Positions 30,262-38,020 of a stretch of DNA of 44,807 nucleotides are shown one piece after another. The DNA comes from an uncultured Oscillospiraceae bacterium. Its GTDB lineage: Bacteria; Bacillota; Clostridia; Oscillospirales; Oscillospiraceae. The position numbers were made by a program, and so were the translations under genes. Positions within the stretch are counted from its first letter, which is position 1; each line of letters begins with the position of its first letter. The notes under the pieces were generated by a model. That model saw only the letters and a list, made by a program, of their open reading frames with translations, ran no database searches and was not told the DNA's origin. Where the stretch lies: NCBI GenBank assembly GCA_910585265.1, contig CAJUCA010000026.1, positions 1-44,807 of the forward strand. Reading direction: 5' to 3'.

Positions 30262-31176
30262 TCAGGAAGGGGTCCCCGCAAAGCCGTCCTTTGGCTTTGC
30301 GGGGAGCAGCGGCCCGGACAGGTCCAGCCCGCCGTAGGCCGTCAGTGCCTCCCCCTCCACCAGCAGCCGCACCTGCTCCACCTTGTCCAGGCTGCACAGC
30401 GTCTCCACGATGGAGGTGATCAAAAGCTCCTGCTCCTCCGCCTGCTCCGGCGGCGCGGCCAGCAGCGCGCCCGACAGGTCGGCGTAGCACACCCCGTCGT
30501 CCACCCAGGCCGCCCGCACCGTCAGCTCCGGGGGCAGCAGGGCGGACAGGCCCTCGTCCCGGGGGCCTGAGATCAACGCCTCCAGCACCGCCCTGGCGGG
30601 GGTCTCCTCCTCGGTGAGCCGGAACACCCGCAGCTCATAGCCCAGGGTGTTCCCCCCCGCCCGCCGGAAGTAGAGGGCGGCGGTGACATCCACCGGCTCC
30701 TCCTCCGCGCCGGAGAAGATGGCGTCCCCCGCCCGGAGCAGCCGCCCCTCCCCGCCCCCGGCGGACAGGCGCACCCCGTCCACCGCCGGGAGCTGGCACA
30801 GGGTCAGGGCCACGCAGTAGTCCGCCAGCGTCCGGTCGATGCCCTCCAGCCCGCCGTACTCCGGGGACAGCTCCACCAGGGCCGTCCGGTTCTCCACCGA
30901 CCACCGGGCCAGCCGGGTGCCCGCCGGGATGATCCGGGCCAGCCCGCTGTCCTGGGGCGGCCCCGCCAGCAGGGCCGCCAGCAGGGCGGGCACGCTGTCC
31001 TCCCCCCCGTAGGGGCAGGAGGACAACGCCGCGGCGACGGACTGGCTCTGCTCCTCCGCCGGGGCGGCGAACCACAGCAGCAGGCCGTCCTCCCCCCGCT
31101 CCTCCCGGGCAAGGCAGGCCGTGGCCAGGCCCAGCAGCAGCACTGCCGCCAGCACCGCCCCTATCCGTTTTTTCAT
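30262..31176 (-). CDS. GerMN-domain lipoprotein-like protein
   Basis: A 304-residue exported protein. The signal segment MKKRIGAVLAAVLLLGLATAC may end in a lipobox with Cys21, though the -3 residue is Ala and so weak. Two GerMN domains follow: the first contains RTALVELSPEYGGLEGIDRT (about 125-145), the second VCYADLSGALLAAPPEQAEEQELL (split around residues 245-270). GerMN proteins include spore germination and sporulation envelope proteins; the fold is thought to assemble on the cell surface. The gene overlaps the histidine-kinase gene by 4 bases, suggesting it works with that envelope-sensing system. A 12-bp hairpin is embedded in its last codons (30274-30304). Confidence 0.82.
   Translation of the reverse strand: MKKRIGAVLAAVLLLGLATACLAREERGEDGLLLWFAAPAEEQSQSVAAALSSCPYGGEDSVPALLAALLAGPPQDSGLARIIPAGTRLARWSVENRTALVELSPEYGGLEGIDRTLADYCVALTLCQLPAVDGVRLSAGGGEGRLLRAGDAIFSGAEEEPVDVTAALYFRRAGGNTLGYELRVFRLTEEETPARAVLEALISGPRDEGLSALLPPELTVRAAWVDDGVCYADLSGALLAAPPEQAEEQELLITSIVETLCSLDKVEQVRLLVEGEALTAYGGLDLSGPLLPAKPKDGFAGTPS
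30274..30304. repeat. Hairpin repeat copy 1 inside the 3' end of the GerMN gene
   Basis: CCCCGCAAAGCC (30274-30285) pairs with GGCTTTGCGGGG (30293-30304), loop GTCCTTT. The same hairpin, with compensatory changes, lies at 32710-32740 in reverse orientation. Confidence 0.6.
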
Positions 31177-32624
31177 GGCCTGTCCCCCTCCTTCAGGGCG
31201 GGAAACTCCGCCTCGAACCGCGCGCCCTTCCCCGCCGGGTTGGGCCCCGCCTTGATGTCCCCGCCGTGGAGGCGGGCGGTGTCCCGGGCGATGGACAGGC
31301 CCAGGCCCGTCCCCCCCGCCGCCCGGGAGCGGGCCTTGTCTACCCGGTAGAACCGGTCGAAGATCTTGGGCATATCCTCCGGGGGTATGCCCACCCCGGT
31401 GTCGCACACCACCAGGGACGCCTTGCCCCCCAGGTGCCGCACCGTCACGTCCACCCGGCCCCCGGCCTGATTGTACTTGATGGCGTTCTCCATCAGGTTG
31501 AAGGCCACCTGATAGAGATCGTCCTCCGTGGCCAGCAGGGCGCAGGCCGGCTCGATCCGGGTGTTCAGCGATACCCCCGTGGCCTGGGCCAGCGGCGTGA
31601 GCATATGGGCCACCTTCTCCACCACCGCCCCCAGCTCCACCGGCTCCCGCCGCCGCTCCGGGCCGCCGTCCAGCCGGGTGAGGGCCAGCAGGTGCTCGCT
31701 GATCCGGGTGAGGCGGTCGGCCTCCTCCCCGATGTCGGACACGAACTCCCGGACGGTGCCCATGTCCACGCTGTCGTTCTGCAAAATGGAGTCGGTGAGC
31801 AGGCGGATGGAGGCCAGGGGGGTTTTCAGCTCGTGGGAGGCGTCGGACACGAACCGCCGCCGGGCCTCCTCCGTGGTCTGGAGGCGGTCGGTGAGCTGGT
31901 TGAACTCGTCGGCCAGCTGGGCCATCTCGTCCCGGCCCCGGGAGTCCACCCGGTGGCTGTACTCCCCCTCCCGCACCCGGCGGATGGCGGACAGCAGCCG
32001 CCCGGTGTTCCGGGTCAACGCCTTGGAGAACAGCAGCACCAGCAGCATGGCCGCCACGCCGATCACCAGGGAGATATACCGCAGGTTGGACTGGATGGAC
32101 AGCAGCACCTGGGCCTGCTCCGCGTCGTACTCATAGAGGTACACCGCCCCCAGGGTGGCCCCGTGGTACAGCACGGGCACCGCCGCCCGGCACCGGATGG
32201 CCCCCTCCCGGTACTCGCTGCGGGCCACGTCCCGCCCCCGCAGGGCGGCCACCACCTCCCCCATGAGGGCGTAGTCCCCCAGCCGGTTGTCCAGGGTGGA
32301 GCTGTCGTACAGAATCCGCCCCGTCCCGTCCGCCACCAGCACCCGGGTGCCCTGGGCCTTTTCCAGCACCGCCATGGTCTGCTCCACCCCCTCCTGGGTG
32401 AGGGTCTCGGACACCGCCAGGGCGGAGCCGATCACCAGGGCCTGCTGCTTCAGGGTGCTCTCCTTGGAGGCAAACACCATATTCTCCACCATCAGCAGGG
32501 GGTATGTGTTCATCACAATGAGGATGGCCGCCACCACCAGCAGGTAAGTCAGGGCGTATTTGGCCTGGATGCTCCGGGAAAAGGGCACCTTCGCCTCCCG
32601 GGGCGGCTTGGCGGCTGTGGTCAT
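31173..32624 (-). CDS. Two-component sensor histidine kinase
   Basis: A 483-residue membrane kinase. Two transmembrane helices (about 26-45 and 170-195) bracket an extracytoplasmic sensor region. A HAMP linker and the phosphoacceptor helix SDASHELKTPLASI follow, then the ATPase domain with the N-box NLMENAIKYNQ, and G-boxes DTGVGIP and GGTGLGLSI. The ATG at 32624 is preferred to a TTG nine codons earlier. The sensor and kinase layout resembles WalK/PhoR-type envelope kinases, but it lacks an obvious PAS domain. It lies 126 bases after its response regulator and overlaps the GerMN gene by 4 bases. Confidence 0.92.
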   Translation of the reverse strand: MTTAAKPPREAKVPFSRSIQAKYALTYLLVVAAILIVMNTYPLLMVENMVFASKESTLKQQALVIGSALAVSETLTQEGVEQTMAVLEKAQGTRVLVADGTGRILYDSSTLDNRLGDYALMGEVVAALRGRDVARSEYREGAIRCRAAVPVLYHGATLGAVYLYEYDAEQAQVLLSIQSNLRYISLVIGVAAMLLVLLFSKALTRNTGRLLSAIRRVREGEYSHRVDSRGRDEMAQLADEFNQLTDRLQTTEEARRRFVSDASHELKTPLASIRLLTDSILQNDSVDMGTVREFVSDIGEEADRLTRISEHLLALTRLDGGPERRREPVELGAVVEKVAHMLTPLAQATGVSLNTRIEPACALLATEDDLYQVAFNLMENAIKYNQAGGRVDVTVRHLGGKASLVVCDTGVGIPPEDMPKIFDRFYRVDKARSRAAGGTGLGLSIARDTARLHGGDIKAGPNPAGKGARFEAEFPALKEGDRP

Positions 32625-32645
32625 GGTTCGCACCTTCTCTCCTCG

Positions 32646-32740
32646 GCGCAAGCTGCGCTCACTCGCTTCCCCCTTCGGGGAAGCTCATCCGCTCCGCTGC
32701 GCCTCGTCTCCCCACGAAGCCAAAGGCCGGCTTCGCGGGG
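32646..32740. repeat. Tandem hairpins in the regulator-kinase gap (hairpin repeat copy 2)
   Basis: Three hairpins fill the 126-base gap: GCGCA/TGCGC (32646-32658), GCTTCCCC/GGGGAAGC (32665-32684) and CCCCACGAAGCC (32710-32721) with GGCTTCGCGGGG (32729-32740). The last matches the GerMN hairpin read on the other strand. None has a T-tract suiting either direction, so they may modulate kinase expression or be a mobile repeat rather than terminators. Confidence 0.6.
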
Positions 32741-32750
32741 GCCTCTTTGT

Positions 32751-33443
32751 TTATGGATTGTTGGCCAGGTAATACCCCACGCCCCACTTGGTCAGGATGT
32801 GCTCCGGGCTGGCGGGGTCCGGCTCCAGCTTCTCCCGCAGGCGGCGTATGTGCACGTCCACCGTGCGGAACTCCCCGATGTACTCATAGCCCCACACCAG
32901 GTTCAGCAGGTTCTCCCGGCTGTAGACCCGGCCGGGGTTCTGCATCAGCAGCACCATCAGGTCGAACTCCTTGGCGGTGAGGTCCACCCTCATGCCGTCC
33001 CGCCACGCCGCCCGCTCCGCCACGTCCAGGGTAATGCTGCCCTGGGTGAGGCGGTCGGCCTCCCGCTGCTGCTGGGCGGAGGACGCGGCCCGGCGCAGCA
33101 GGGCCCGAATCCGGGCCTTCAGCTCCAGGATGTTGAAGGGCTTGGTGATGTAGTCGTCCGCCCCGCACTCGAAGCCGATAATCTTGTCCGCGTCCTCCCC
33201 CTTGGCGGTGAGCATGATCACGGGCACGTTGGAGAACTCCCGGATCTTCATGCAGGCCTGGAGCCCGTCGATCTTGGGCATCATAAGGTCCAGGATGATG
33301 AGGTCGAACTGGCCCGTCCGGGCCTTGTCCACCGCCTCCTCCCCGTCGGAGCCGGTCTCCACCTGATAGCCCTCGTTCTCCAGATTGAACTTGATGCCCT
33401 TCACCATCACCCGCTCGTCGTCAACCACTAAGATTTTCGGCAT
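32751..33443 (-). CDS. OmpR/PhoB-family response regulator
   Basis: A 230-residue regulator with an N-terminal receiver: acidic pocket VVDDE, phosphoacceptor Asp52 (LILDLMMPK with the acidic residue in LDLMMP), Thr/Lys switch residues in MLTAK and Lys101 in ITKPF. The C-terminal winged helix (about 130-228) carries LTAKEFDLMVLLMQN and VWGYEYIGEFRTVDVHIRRL. Its closest characterised relatives by pattern are WalR and PhoP. The start overlaps comEA by 23 bases. It presumably partners with the kinase gene just downstream. Confidence 0.94.
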   Translation of the reverse strand: MPKILVVDDERVMVKGIKFNLENEGYQVETGSDGEEAVDKARTGQFDLIILDLMMPKIDGLQACMKIREFSNVPVIMLTAKGEDADKIIGFECGADDYITKPFNILELKARIRALLRRAASSAQQQREADRLTQGSITLDVAERAAWRDGMRVDLTAKEFDLMVLLMQNPGRVYSRENLLNLVWGYEYIGEFRTVDVHIRRLREKLEPDPASPEHILTKWGVGYYLANNP

Positions 33444-33795
33444 GATCCTGCCCTCCTGTTGTAATCTGGTCCAAAATCCCGGAGAGGATGCCCTCCCCGA
33501 TGCCCTTCACCCGGATCAGCTCCTCCGGATAGCGGAAGGGGCCGTGCTCTGCCCGGTAGTCCAAAATGGCCTGGGCCCGGACCTCCCCGATTCCGGGGAG
33601 GGTCATCAGCTCCTCCAGCCCCGCGGTGTTCACGTCCACCGCGTCCGCCGGAAGGGACGCGGCCTCCGGCGGCGTCCGGGGCACCGGATCCAGAGGGCTC
33701 ATTGCTGTGCTTCGCAGGGCGAAGCACAGCACCATGGCGGCACAGGCCGCCATGCACACGGCCAGCGTCCGCCGTCCCACCGCTGTCAGCCTCAT
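33421..33795 (-). CDS. comEA: ComEA-like helix-hairpin-helix protein
   Basis: A 124-residue protein. The N-terminal hydrophobic helix (about 10-28) acts as membrane anchor; a short Pro-rich linker follows; then two helix-hairpin-helix motifs (VDVNTAGLEELMTLPGIGEVRA and PEELIRVKGIGEGIL, each shown in part) form the DNA-binding domain. ComEA binds incoming DNA at the surface during competence; many ComEA-like proteins without the SLBB domain have unclear roles. It is the first gene of the comEA-regulator-kinase-GerMN operon. No comEB/EC is adjacent, so a transformation role is not supported by context. Confidence 0.85.
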   Translation of the reverse strand: MRLTAVGRRTLAVCMAACAAMVLCFALRSTAMSPLDPVPRTPPEAASLPADAVDVNTAGLEELMTLPGIGEVRAQAILDYRAEHGPFRYPEELIRVKGIGEGILSGILDQITTGGQDHAENLSG

Positions 33796-33831
33796 TCCGC
33801 CGCCCTCCCTCCAGGAACCTGTATTCCCCGG

Positions 33832-33860
33832 TTGCGCCGGGGCACACTTTCTGATATAAT
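33832..33860 (+). promoter_or_regulatory. Distal promoter reading into the hairpin array and dacF
   Basis: TTGCGC (33832-33837), a 17-base spacer and TATAAT (33855-33860), with an extended -10 TG. Any transcript would carry a 235-base leader containing the six hairpins at 33922-34062. Confidence 0.6.
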
Positions 33861-33906
33861 GGCGTTATCCCGGCCCGCGGACAGGCCGCCCAAACGCGTA
33901 TCAACC

Positions 33907-34084
33907 TATTATAGCATAGTTGCAAGCCGCTAAGCGGCTTGCGTGCCGCATTTTGCGGCACAAAACCGGCATAGCCGGTTTTCACTATCCTGTAATATCG
34001 ACAACGGGCATTTTGCTGTGCAAAATGCCGCCCGCTCTGCGGGCCGCCGTGTGTAACACGGCACTTGTCGATATTATAGCACAG
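33907..34084. repeat. Six-hairpin array flanked by 13-bp direct repeats
   Basis: TATTATAGCATAG (33907-33919) and TATTATAGCACAG (34072-34084) flank six hairpins: 33922-33942, 33943-33961, 33962-33982, 34007-34029, 34030-34044 and 34046-34062. The last three are enclosed by an 11-bp stem, AATATCGACAA (33994-34004) with TTGTCGATATT (34065-34075); the first three by a short ATAGT/ACTAT stem. Each direct repeat contains an extended -10 (TGCTATAAT) on the minus strand; the left one probably serves comEA. It is a structured element of unknown function in the dacF leader. Confidence 0.75.
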
Positions 34085-34100
34085 ATGACGGGAGATTCCT

Positions 34101-35477
34101 ATGAAAAAATATCGTTTTCTTTCGCTGCTTCTGGCCGTCCTGATGGCCCTTCCCCTCACCGCCCCCGCCGCCGCCCTGGAGGACCCCCGGCCCCACGCCA
34201 AGGCCGCCATCGTGGTGTACGGCGACACCGGAGAGGTGCTGTACGATTTCAATGCCCGCCAGCGGATGTATCCCGCCTCCATCACCAAGATCATGACCTC
34301 CCTGGTGGTGCTGGACGCGGTGAAAAACGGGGAGCTTACCCTGGACACCCCCGTCACCGCCTCCGCCCAGGCGGTGAACCTGCCCCTGGGCAGCTCCACC
34401 GCCGACATCAAGGCCGGGGAGACGCTGACCATCGAGCAGCTCCTGTACTGCGACCTGCTGCCCTCCGGCAACGACGCCTGCAATATTCTGGCGGAGGCCC
34501 TGGCGGGCACCACGGCGGAGTTCGCCGCCCGGATGAACGCCAAGGCCCAGGAGCTGGGCATGAAGGATACCAACTTCACCAACCCCCACGGCCTCCACGA
34601 TCCAGAGCACTACACCACCGCCTACGACATCTACCTCATGGCCCGGGCCGCCATGGACAACGACACCTTCCGAGCCATCGTCCGCTCCCCGTCCTACACC
34701 ATCCCCGCCACCAATATGCAGCCCGAGCGCACCATCTACACCACCAACGGCCTGCTGGGCAGCTGGTACTTCACCGGCTACCTCTACTCCAAGGCCATCG
34801 GCATCAAGACGGGGAACACCGAGGAGGCGGGCCGCTGCCTGGCCTCCGCCGCCGTGGACGAGCTGGGCCGCACCTTCTACTGCGTGGTGCTGGGCTCCGA
34901 GGCGGTCACCGACGAGACGGGGAAGCGGGACTACAAGCACCTGTCCGAGTCCAAGCGTCTGCTGGAGTGGGCCTTCCAGAACTTCAGCCGGGTTACCCTG
35001 CTGGACCAGGACACGGAGGACGTGATGCGGGAGGTGGCCGTCTCCCTGTCCGACGAGGGGGACTACGTGCTGGCCCGGCCCGTGGGCGAGATCACCGCCA
35101 CCATGCCCTCGGACTACGACCCCAAGAAGGCGGAGCTTCACTTCGACCTGCCCACCGAACCCATCGAGGCCCCCATCGCCGCCGGGGACAAGCTGGGCAC
35201 CGTCACCCTCACCTACGAGGGCCAGGAGTACGGCACCCTGGACATGGTGGCGGCGGACAGCGTGGCCCGGTCGGAGTTCCTGTATACCGTCCAGCAGATC
35301 GAGCTCTACTGGGGCAAGTGGTGGGTGAAGGCGGCGGTGATCGGCGGCGTCGCGCTGGTCCTGCTGCTGGTCCTTTACATAGCGGTGATCCGCCCCAAAA
35401 AGCGCAGGGCCAAGCGGTACAGCTACTCCGGCGGCGGCGGGCGGCGGGGACGGCCCCACTACCGGGGGCGGCGGTGA
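34101..35477 (+). CDS. D-alanyl-D-alanine carboxypeptidase (DacF-type, class A low-molecular-mass PBP)
   Basis: A 458-residue exported peptidase that trims the terminal D-Ala of peptidoglycan stem peptides. The signal peptide is residues 1-25. Penicillin-binding motifs are intact: Ser60-x-x-Lys63 (PASITK), SGN at 122-124 and KTG at 236-238. A beta-rich PBP5-type C-terminal domain (about 300-390) precedes a transmembrane helix (about 402-425) and a very basic Gly/Arg tail, so it is anchored by a single C-terminal helix rather than an amphipathic one. The start has GACGGGAG upstream. DacF, the sporulation paralogue, and DacA are not separable here. Confidence 0.9.
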   Translation: MKKYRFLSLLLAVLMALPLTAPAAALEDPRPHAKAAIVVYGDTGEVLYDFNARQRMYPASITKIMTSLVVLDAVKNGELTLDTPVTASAQAVNLPLGSSTADIKAGETLTIEQLLYCDLLPSGNDACNILAEALAGTTAEFAARMNAKAQELGMKDTNFTNPHGLHDPEHYTTAYDIYLMARAAMDNDTFRAIVRSPSYTIPATNMQPERTIYTTNGLLGSWYFTGYLYSKAIGIKTGNTEEAGRCLASAAVDELGRTFYCVVLGSEAVTDETGKRDYKHLSESKRLLEWAFQNFSRVTLLDQDTEDVMREVAVSLSDEGDYVLARPVGEITATMPSDYDPKKAELHFDLPTEPIEAPIAAGDKLGTVTLTYEGQEYGTLDMVAADSVARSEFLYTVQQIELYWGKWWVKAAVIGGVALVLLLVLYIAVIRPKKRRAKRYSYSGGGGRRGRPHYRGRR

Positions 35478-35662
35478 GGATTCTGGGGGCTTTTGGCAAA
35501 ACCGCGGGGGTGAAATCGAGTTTTGGGGGAGGCCCCCGGTTCATTCACAAATACTTCACAAAAGGTTCTCAAATTGTCCAACATTCCCCCCTTCCAGTCT
35601 GGTATTATCATCTTGTCAGGAAGAAAGCCAGACAATCTCTATCCTCCCTCTCTCTTTTCTCA

Positions 35663-35710
35663 AAAACATGAAAGGCCCCCCGGCGTGAGCCGGGGGGCCT
35701 TTCATGTTTT
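35663..35710. terminator. Long bidirectional terminator after dacF
   Basis: A 22-bp perfect stem (35663-35684 with 35689-35710, loop GTGA) with A/T-rich ends, AAAACATGAAAGG on the left and CCTTTCATGTTTT on the right. Between dacF and this hairpin (35478-35662) I see nothing recognisable. Confidence 0.8.
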
Positions 35711-35713
35711 CAA

Positions 35714-35835
35714 AGCCTTCCCCCTCCCAGGGGGAGGGCGGCACGGCGAAGCCGTGACGGATGAGGGTGCGGACAGGGGTGCGTCCAGCGTCCTGCATTT
35801 GGAGAGTGGGTGTGCCGAACGTCCGCCCCCTCACC
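35714..35835 (+). repeat. Dispersed intergenic repeat, family 3, copy 1
   Basis: It begins AGCCTTCCCCCT, has the hairpins CCCCCTCCCAGGGGG and CACGGCGAAGCCGTG, then CGGATGAGGGT, and ends CGTCCGCCCCCTCACC. The reverse complement of 44716-44807 has the same modules in the same order, with a shorter middle. The pattern recurs between genes of Oscillospiraceae as I recall; no function is assigned. Confidence 0.7.
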
Positions 35836-35841
35836 CGCCCC

Positions 35842-35884
35842 AGTGTGCGCACTGGGGCACCCTCCCCCCACAGGGGGGAGGGTG
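35842..35884 (-). terminator. Paired hairpins at the 3' end of the ECF S-component gene
   Basis: CCCCAGTG with CACTGGGG (hairpin near 35839-35857) and CACCCTCCCCCC (35858-35869) with GGGGGGAGGGTG (35873-35884), loop ACA. The second begins 7 bases after the S-component stop on the minus strand; no clear T-tract follows. Confidence 0.5.
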
Positions 35885-35890
35885 CCGGCG

Positions 35891-36490
35891 TCAATCAGAC
35901 TTCTGCGGCAGGCTCAGCTTTTCCTCCAGGTGGGCCGCCTTCAGGGCCTTATGGAGCGCGACCCCCAGGATGGGGGCGAATATCACCGCCACAATGCCGT
36001 TAAACAGGGAGTAGGGCAGCTTGCCCAGGGCGGCGATCCACGCCGCGTCCGGGGACAGGCCCTTCACCAGCAGGCCGTTATACAGGAAGCACTTCACCAG
36101 GTACACCGCGATGTAGCTCGCCGCCGCCGCCCCGCTGGCCACGGCCTCGTGGGCGTAGGTGCTCCTGCCCTGGAACACCCTGTGGAACACCGTCCCGGCC
36201 ACCACGCCGTACAGCCCCTTGGTGAGGAAGGTGATGGGGGCCTCCATAATCCGCAGGGGGTCGAACAGGTCGAAGATGGCGGAGCCCAGCCCCGCCGCCA
36301 GCCCGCCCCACCAGGGCCCCAGCAGCAGCCCGGACAGGGCGCACATCACGTTCCCCAGATGAAACCGGTTGCTGCCCAGGGGGGAGGGGATCTGTATGTC
36401 GGGAATTTTGGACCCCACCGCCACCAGCGCGGCCATGGCCCCCGCCATGCACAGCATGGTCAAGGCCCGCCTGCTTTTTGATTCGTTCAT
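35891..36490 (-). CDS. ECF transporter S component
   Basis: A 199-residue membrane protein with about six helices, the size and pattern of substrate-binding S components: MLCMAGAMAALVAVGSKIPDIQIP at the N-terminus with the conserved Ala-rich helix 1 (here in part), GPWWGGLAAGLGSAIFDLFDP and TFLTKGLYGVVAG. S components bind a vitamin or metal and need a shared energising module (EcfT, EcfA1/A2), which is not in this window. It is divergent from a MocR regulator, and MocR proteins often control vitamin B6 genes, so a B6-type substrate is possible but unproven. Confidence 0.8.
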   Translation of the reverse strand: MNESKSRRALTMLCMAGAMAALVAVGSKIPDIQIPSPLGSNRFHLGNVMCALSGLLLGPWWGGLAAGLGSAIFDLFDPLRIMEAPITFLTKGLYGVVAGTVFHRVFQGRSTYAHEAVASGAAAASYIAVYLVKCFLYNGLLVKGLSPDAAWIAALGKLPYSLFNGIVAVIFAPILGVALHKALKAAHLEEKLSLPQKSD

Positions 36491-36512
36491 GGTTCACAGC
36501 TCCTTCCGGGGC

Positions 36513-36575
36513 TTGACGGCCCCTTGGTCTTAATGCTATTATAGGGAAAACTGGCATGGTTTCCATGCCCAGTTT
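36513..36575. promoter_or_regulatory. Divergent promoter/operator region between the S component and MocR genes
   Basis: Plus-strand TTGACG (36513-36518), 18-base spacer, TATTAT (36537-36542). On the minus strand TATAAT (36544-36539) overlaps it. A near-perfect dyad, AAACTGGCATGG (36548-36559) and CCATGCCCAGTTT (36563-36575) with one extra G, lies next to both. The MocR protein is the expected binder. Confidence 0.5.
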
Positions 36576-36624
36576 CCATCTTTTTTACGGGGTCAGATCT
36601 GCCCCCGCCGCCGAGGTGACTGCC

Positions 36625-38004
36625 ATGGACGCGTCCTTCCCCCTCCCCGTGTTCACCGGGGACGCCCCCCTGTACGACCAGCTCTACCGCCACATCGCCG
36701 GGGCCGTCCAGTCCGGGGCCCTGTCCCCCGGGGCCAGACTGCCCTCCAAGCGGCGTATGTGCGCCCTGGCGGGGGTGAGCATGAGTACGGTGGAGGCGGC
36801 CTACTCCCTGCTGGCAGCGGAGGGCTACGTCCTGGCCCGGCCCCGGAGCGGCTACGTGTGCGCCCACCTGCTCCCCCCGGCCCCGCCGGCCCCCGCCCCC
36901 CCGCCGGAACCCTCCGCCCCCCCGCCCTCCCCCTGGGCCTTCGACTGCTCCACCTCGGCGGTGGACGTGTCCGCCTTCCCCTTCTCCTCCTGGGCCAGGA
37001 TCACCAAGGAGGCGGTGTATGAAAATCCCGGCCTGCTCCAGCGGGGCCACCCCCAGGGGGACGCCCCCCTCCGGTCCGCCCTGGGGTCGCTGCTGGCCCA
37101 GTACCGGGGGGTGCGCTGCTCCCCGGAGCAGGTGGTGGTGGGGCCGGGGGCGGACTACCTGCTGTCCCTCCTGCTCCAGCTCCTGCCGGAGCACCGGGCG
37201 GTGGCCCTGGAGGACCCGGGCTACCCCGCCGCCTACGCCGCCGCCGCCCTCCACGGGCGGCGGGCCGTCCCCATCCCGGTGGACGGGGAGGGGATGTGCC
37301 CCGACGCCTTGGCGGACAGCGGCGCGGGGATGGCCTACGTCACCCCCTCCCACCAGTTTCCCCTGGGCGTGTCCATGCCGGCGGGGCGGCGCAGCCGCCT
37401 CCTCCACTGGGCGGCGTCCGCCCCGGACCGGTGGATCATCGAGGACGACTACGACAGCGAGTTCCGCTGGTCGTCCCGGCCCATCCCGGCCATGCAGGGT
37501 ATGGACCGGGCGGGGCGGGTGGTGTACCTGGGCACCTTCTCCCGGTCCATCGCCCCCGCCATCCGGGCGGCCTACCTGATCCTGCCCCCCGGCCTGCTGG
37601 AGCGGTACCGCCATACCTTCTCCCACGGGGCCTGCGCCGTCTCCCGGTTCGAGCAGGAGAGCCTGCGGCGGTTCCTCACCCAGGGGCTGTACGGGCGGCA
37701 CCTGCGGCGGACGGGGAACCTGTACCGGAAAAAGTGCGCCCTGTTCGCCGGGGCCCTGTCCGCCATCCCCGGCGCGTCCGTCTCCGGGGCGGAGGCGGGG
37801 CTTCACTTCCTGCTCACCCTGCCCCGGTATTCGGAGGAGGAGCTGACCGCCCGGGCGGCGGAGAAATCCGTCCGGGTTTACCCCCTGAGCCGGTACTGCC
37901 ACACCGTCCCGCCGAAGCCGTCCACGGTGGTGCTGGGCTTCGCGGGGCTGTCGGAGGACCAGCTCCGGCGGGCGGCGGAGCTGCTGGGGGAGGCGTGGGG
38001 ATAG
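36625..38004 (+). CDS. MocR/PdxR-type regulator lacking the PLP lysine
   Basis: A 459-residue GntR-aminotransferase fusion. The N-terminal winged helix (about 12-78) includes SGALSPGARLPSKRRMCALA and VSMSTVEAAYSLLAAEGY. A Pro-rich linker (about 84-104) leads to a fold-type I aminotransferase domain with DPGYP, TPSHQFPLG and IIEDDYDSEFR. The normally invariant PLP-binding lysine of GTFSK is arginine here: YLGTFSRSIAP, Arg307, codon CGG at 37543-37545. So it cannot form an internal aldimine, though other cofactor-pocket motifs remain. GAGGTG supports the ATG at 36625. It likely controls the divergent S-component gene. Confidence 0.88.
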   Translation: MDASFPLPVFTGDAPLYDQLYRHIAGAVQSGALSPGARLPSKRRMCALAGVSMSTVEAAYSLLAAEGYVLARPRSGYVCAHLLPPAPPAPAPPPEPSAPPPSPWAFDCSTSAVDVSAFPFSSWARITKEAVYENPGLLQRGHPQGDAPLRSALGSLLAQYRGVRCSPEQVVVGPGADYLLSLLLQLLPEHRAVALEDPGYPAAYAAAALHGRRAVPIPVDGEGMCPDALADSGAGMAYVTPSHQFPLGVSMPAGRRSRLLHWAASAPDRWIIEDDYDSEFRWSSRPIPAMQGMDRAGRVVYLGTFSRSIAPAIRAAYLILPPGLLERYRHTFSHGACAVSRFEQESLRRFLTQGLYGRHLRRTGNLYRKKCALFAGALSAIPGASVSGAEAGLHFLLTLPRYSEEELTARAAEKSVRVYPLSRYCHTVPPKPSTVVLGFAGLSEDQLRRAAELLGEAWG

Positions 38005-38020
38005 GGCCGCCTCTCAGATG

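Noticed and set aside
35560..35712. Possible small RNA before the 35663-35710 terminator
   Set aside because: A TATTAT with TGG occurs at 35603-35608, but no -35 box lies at a workable distance; the terminator is explained by dacF alone.
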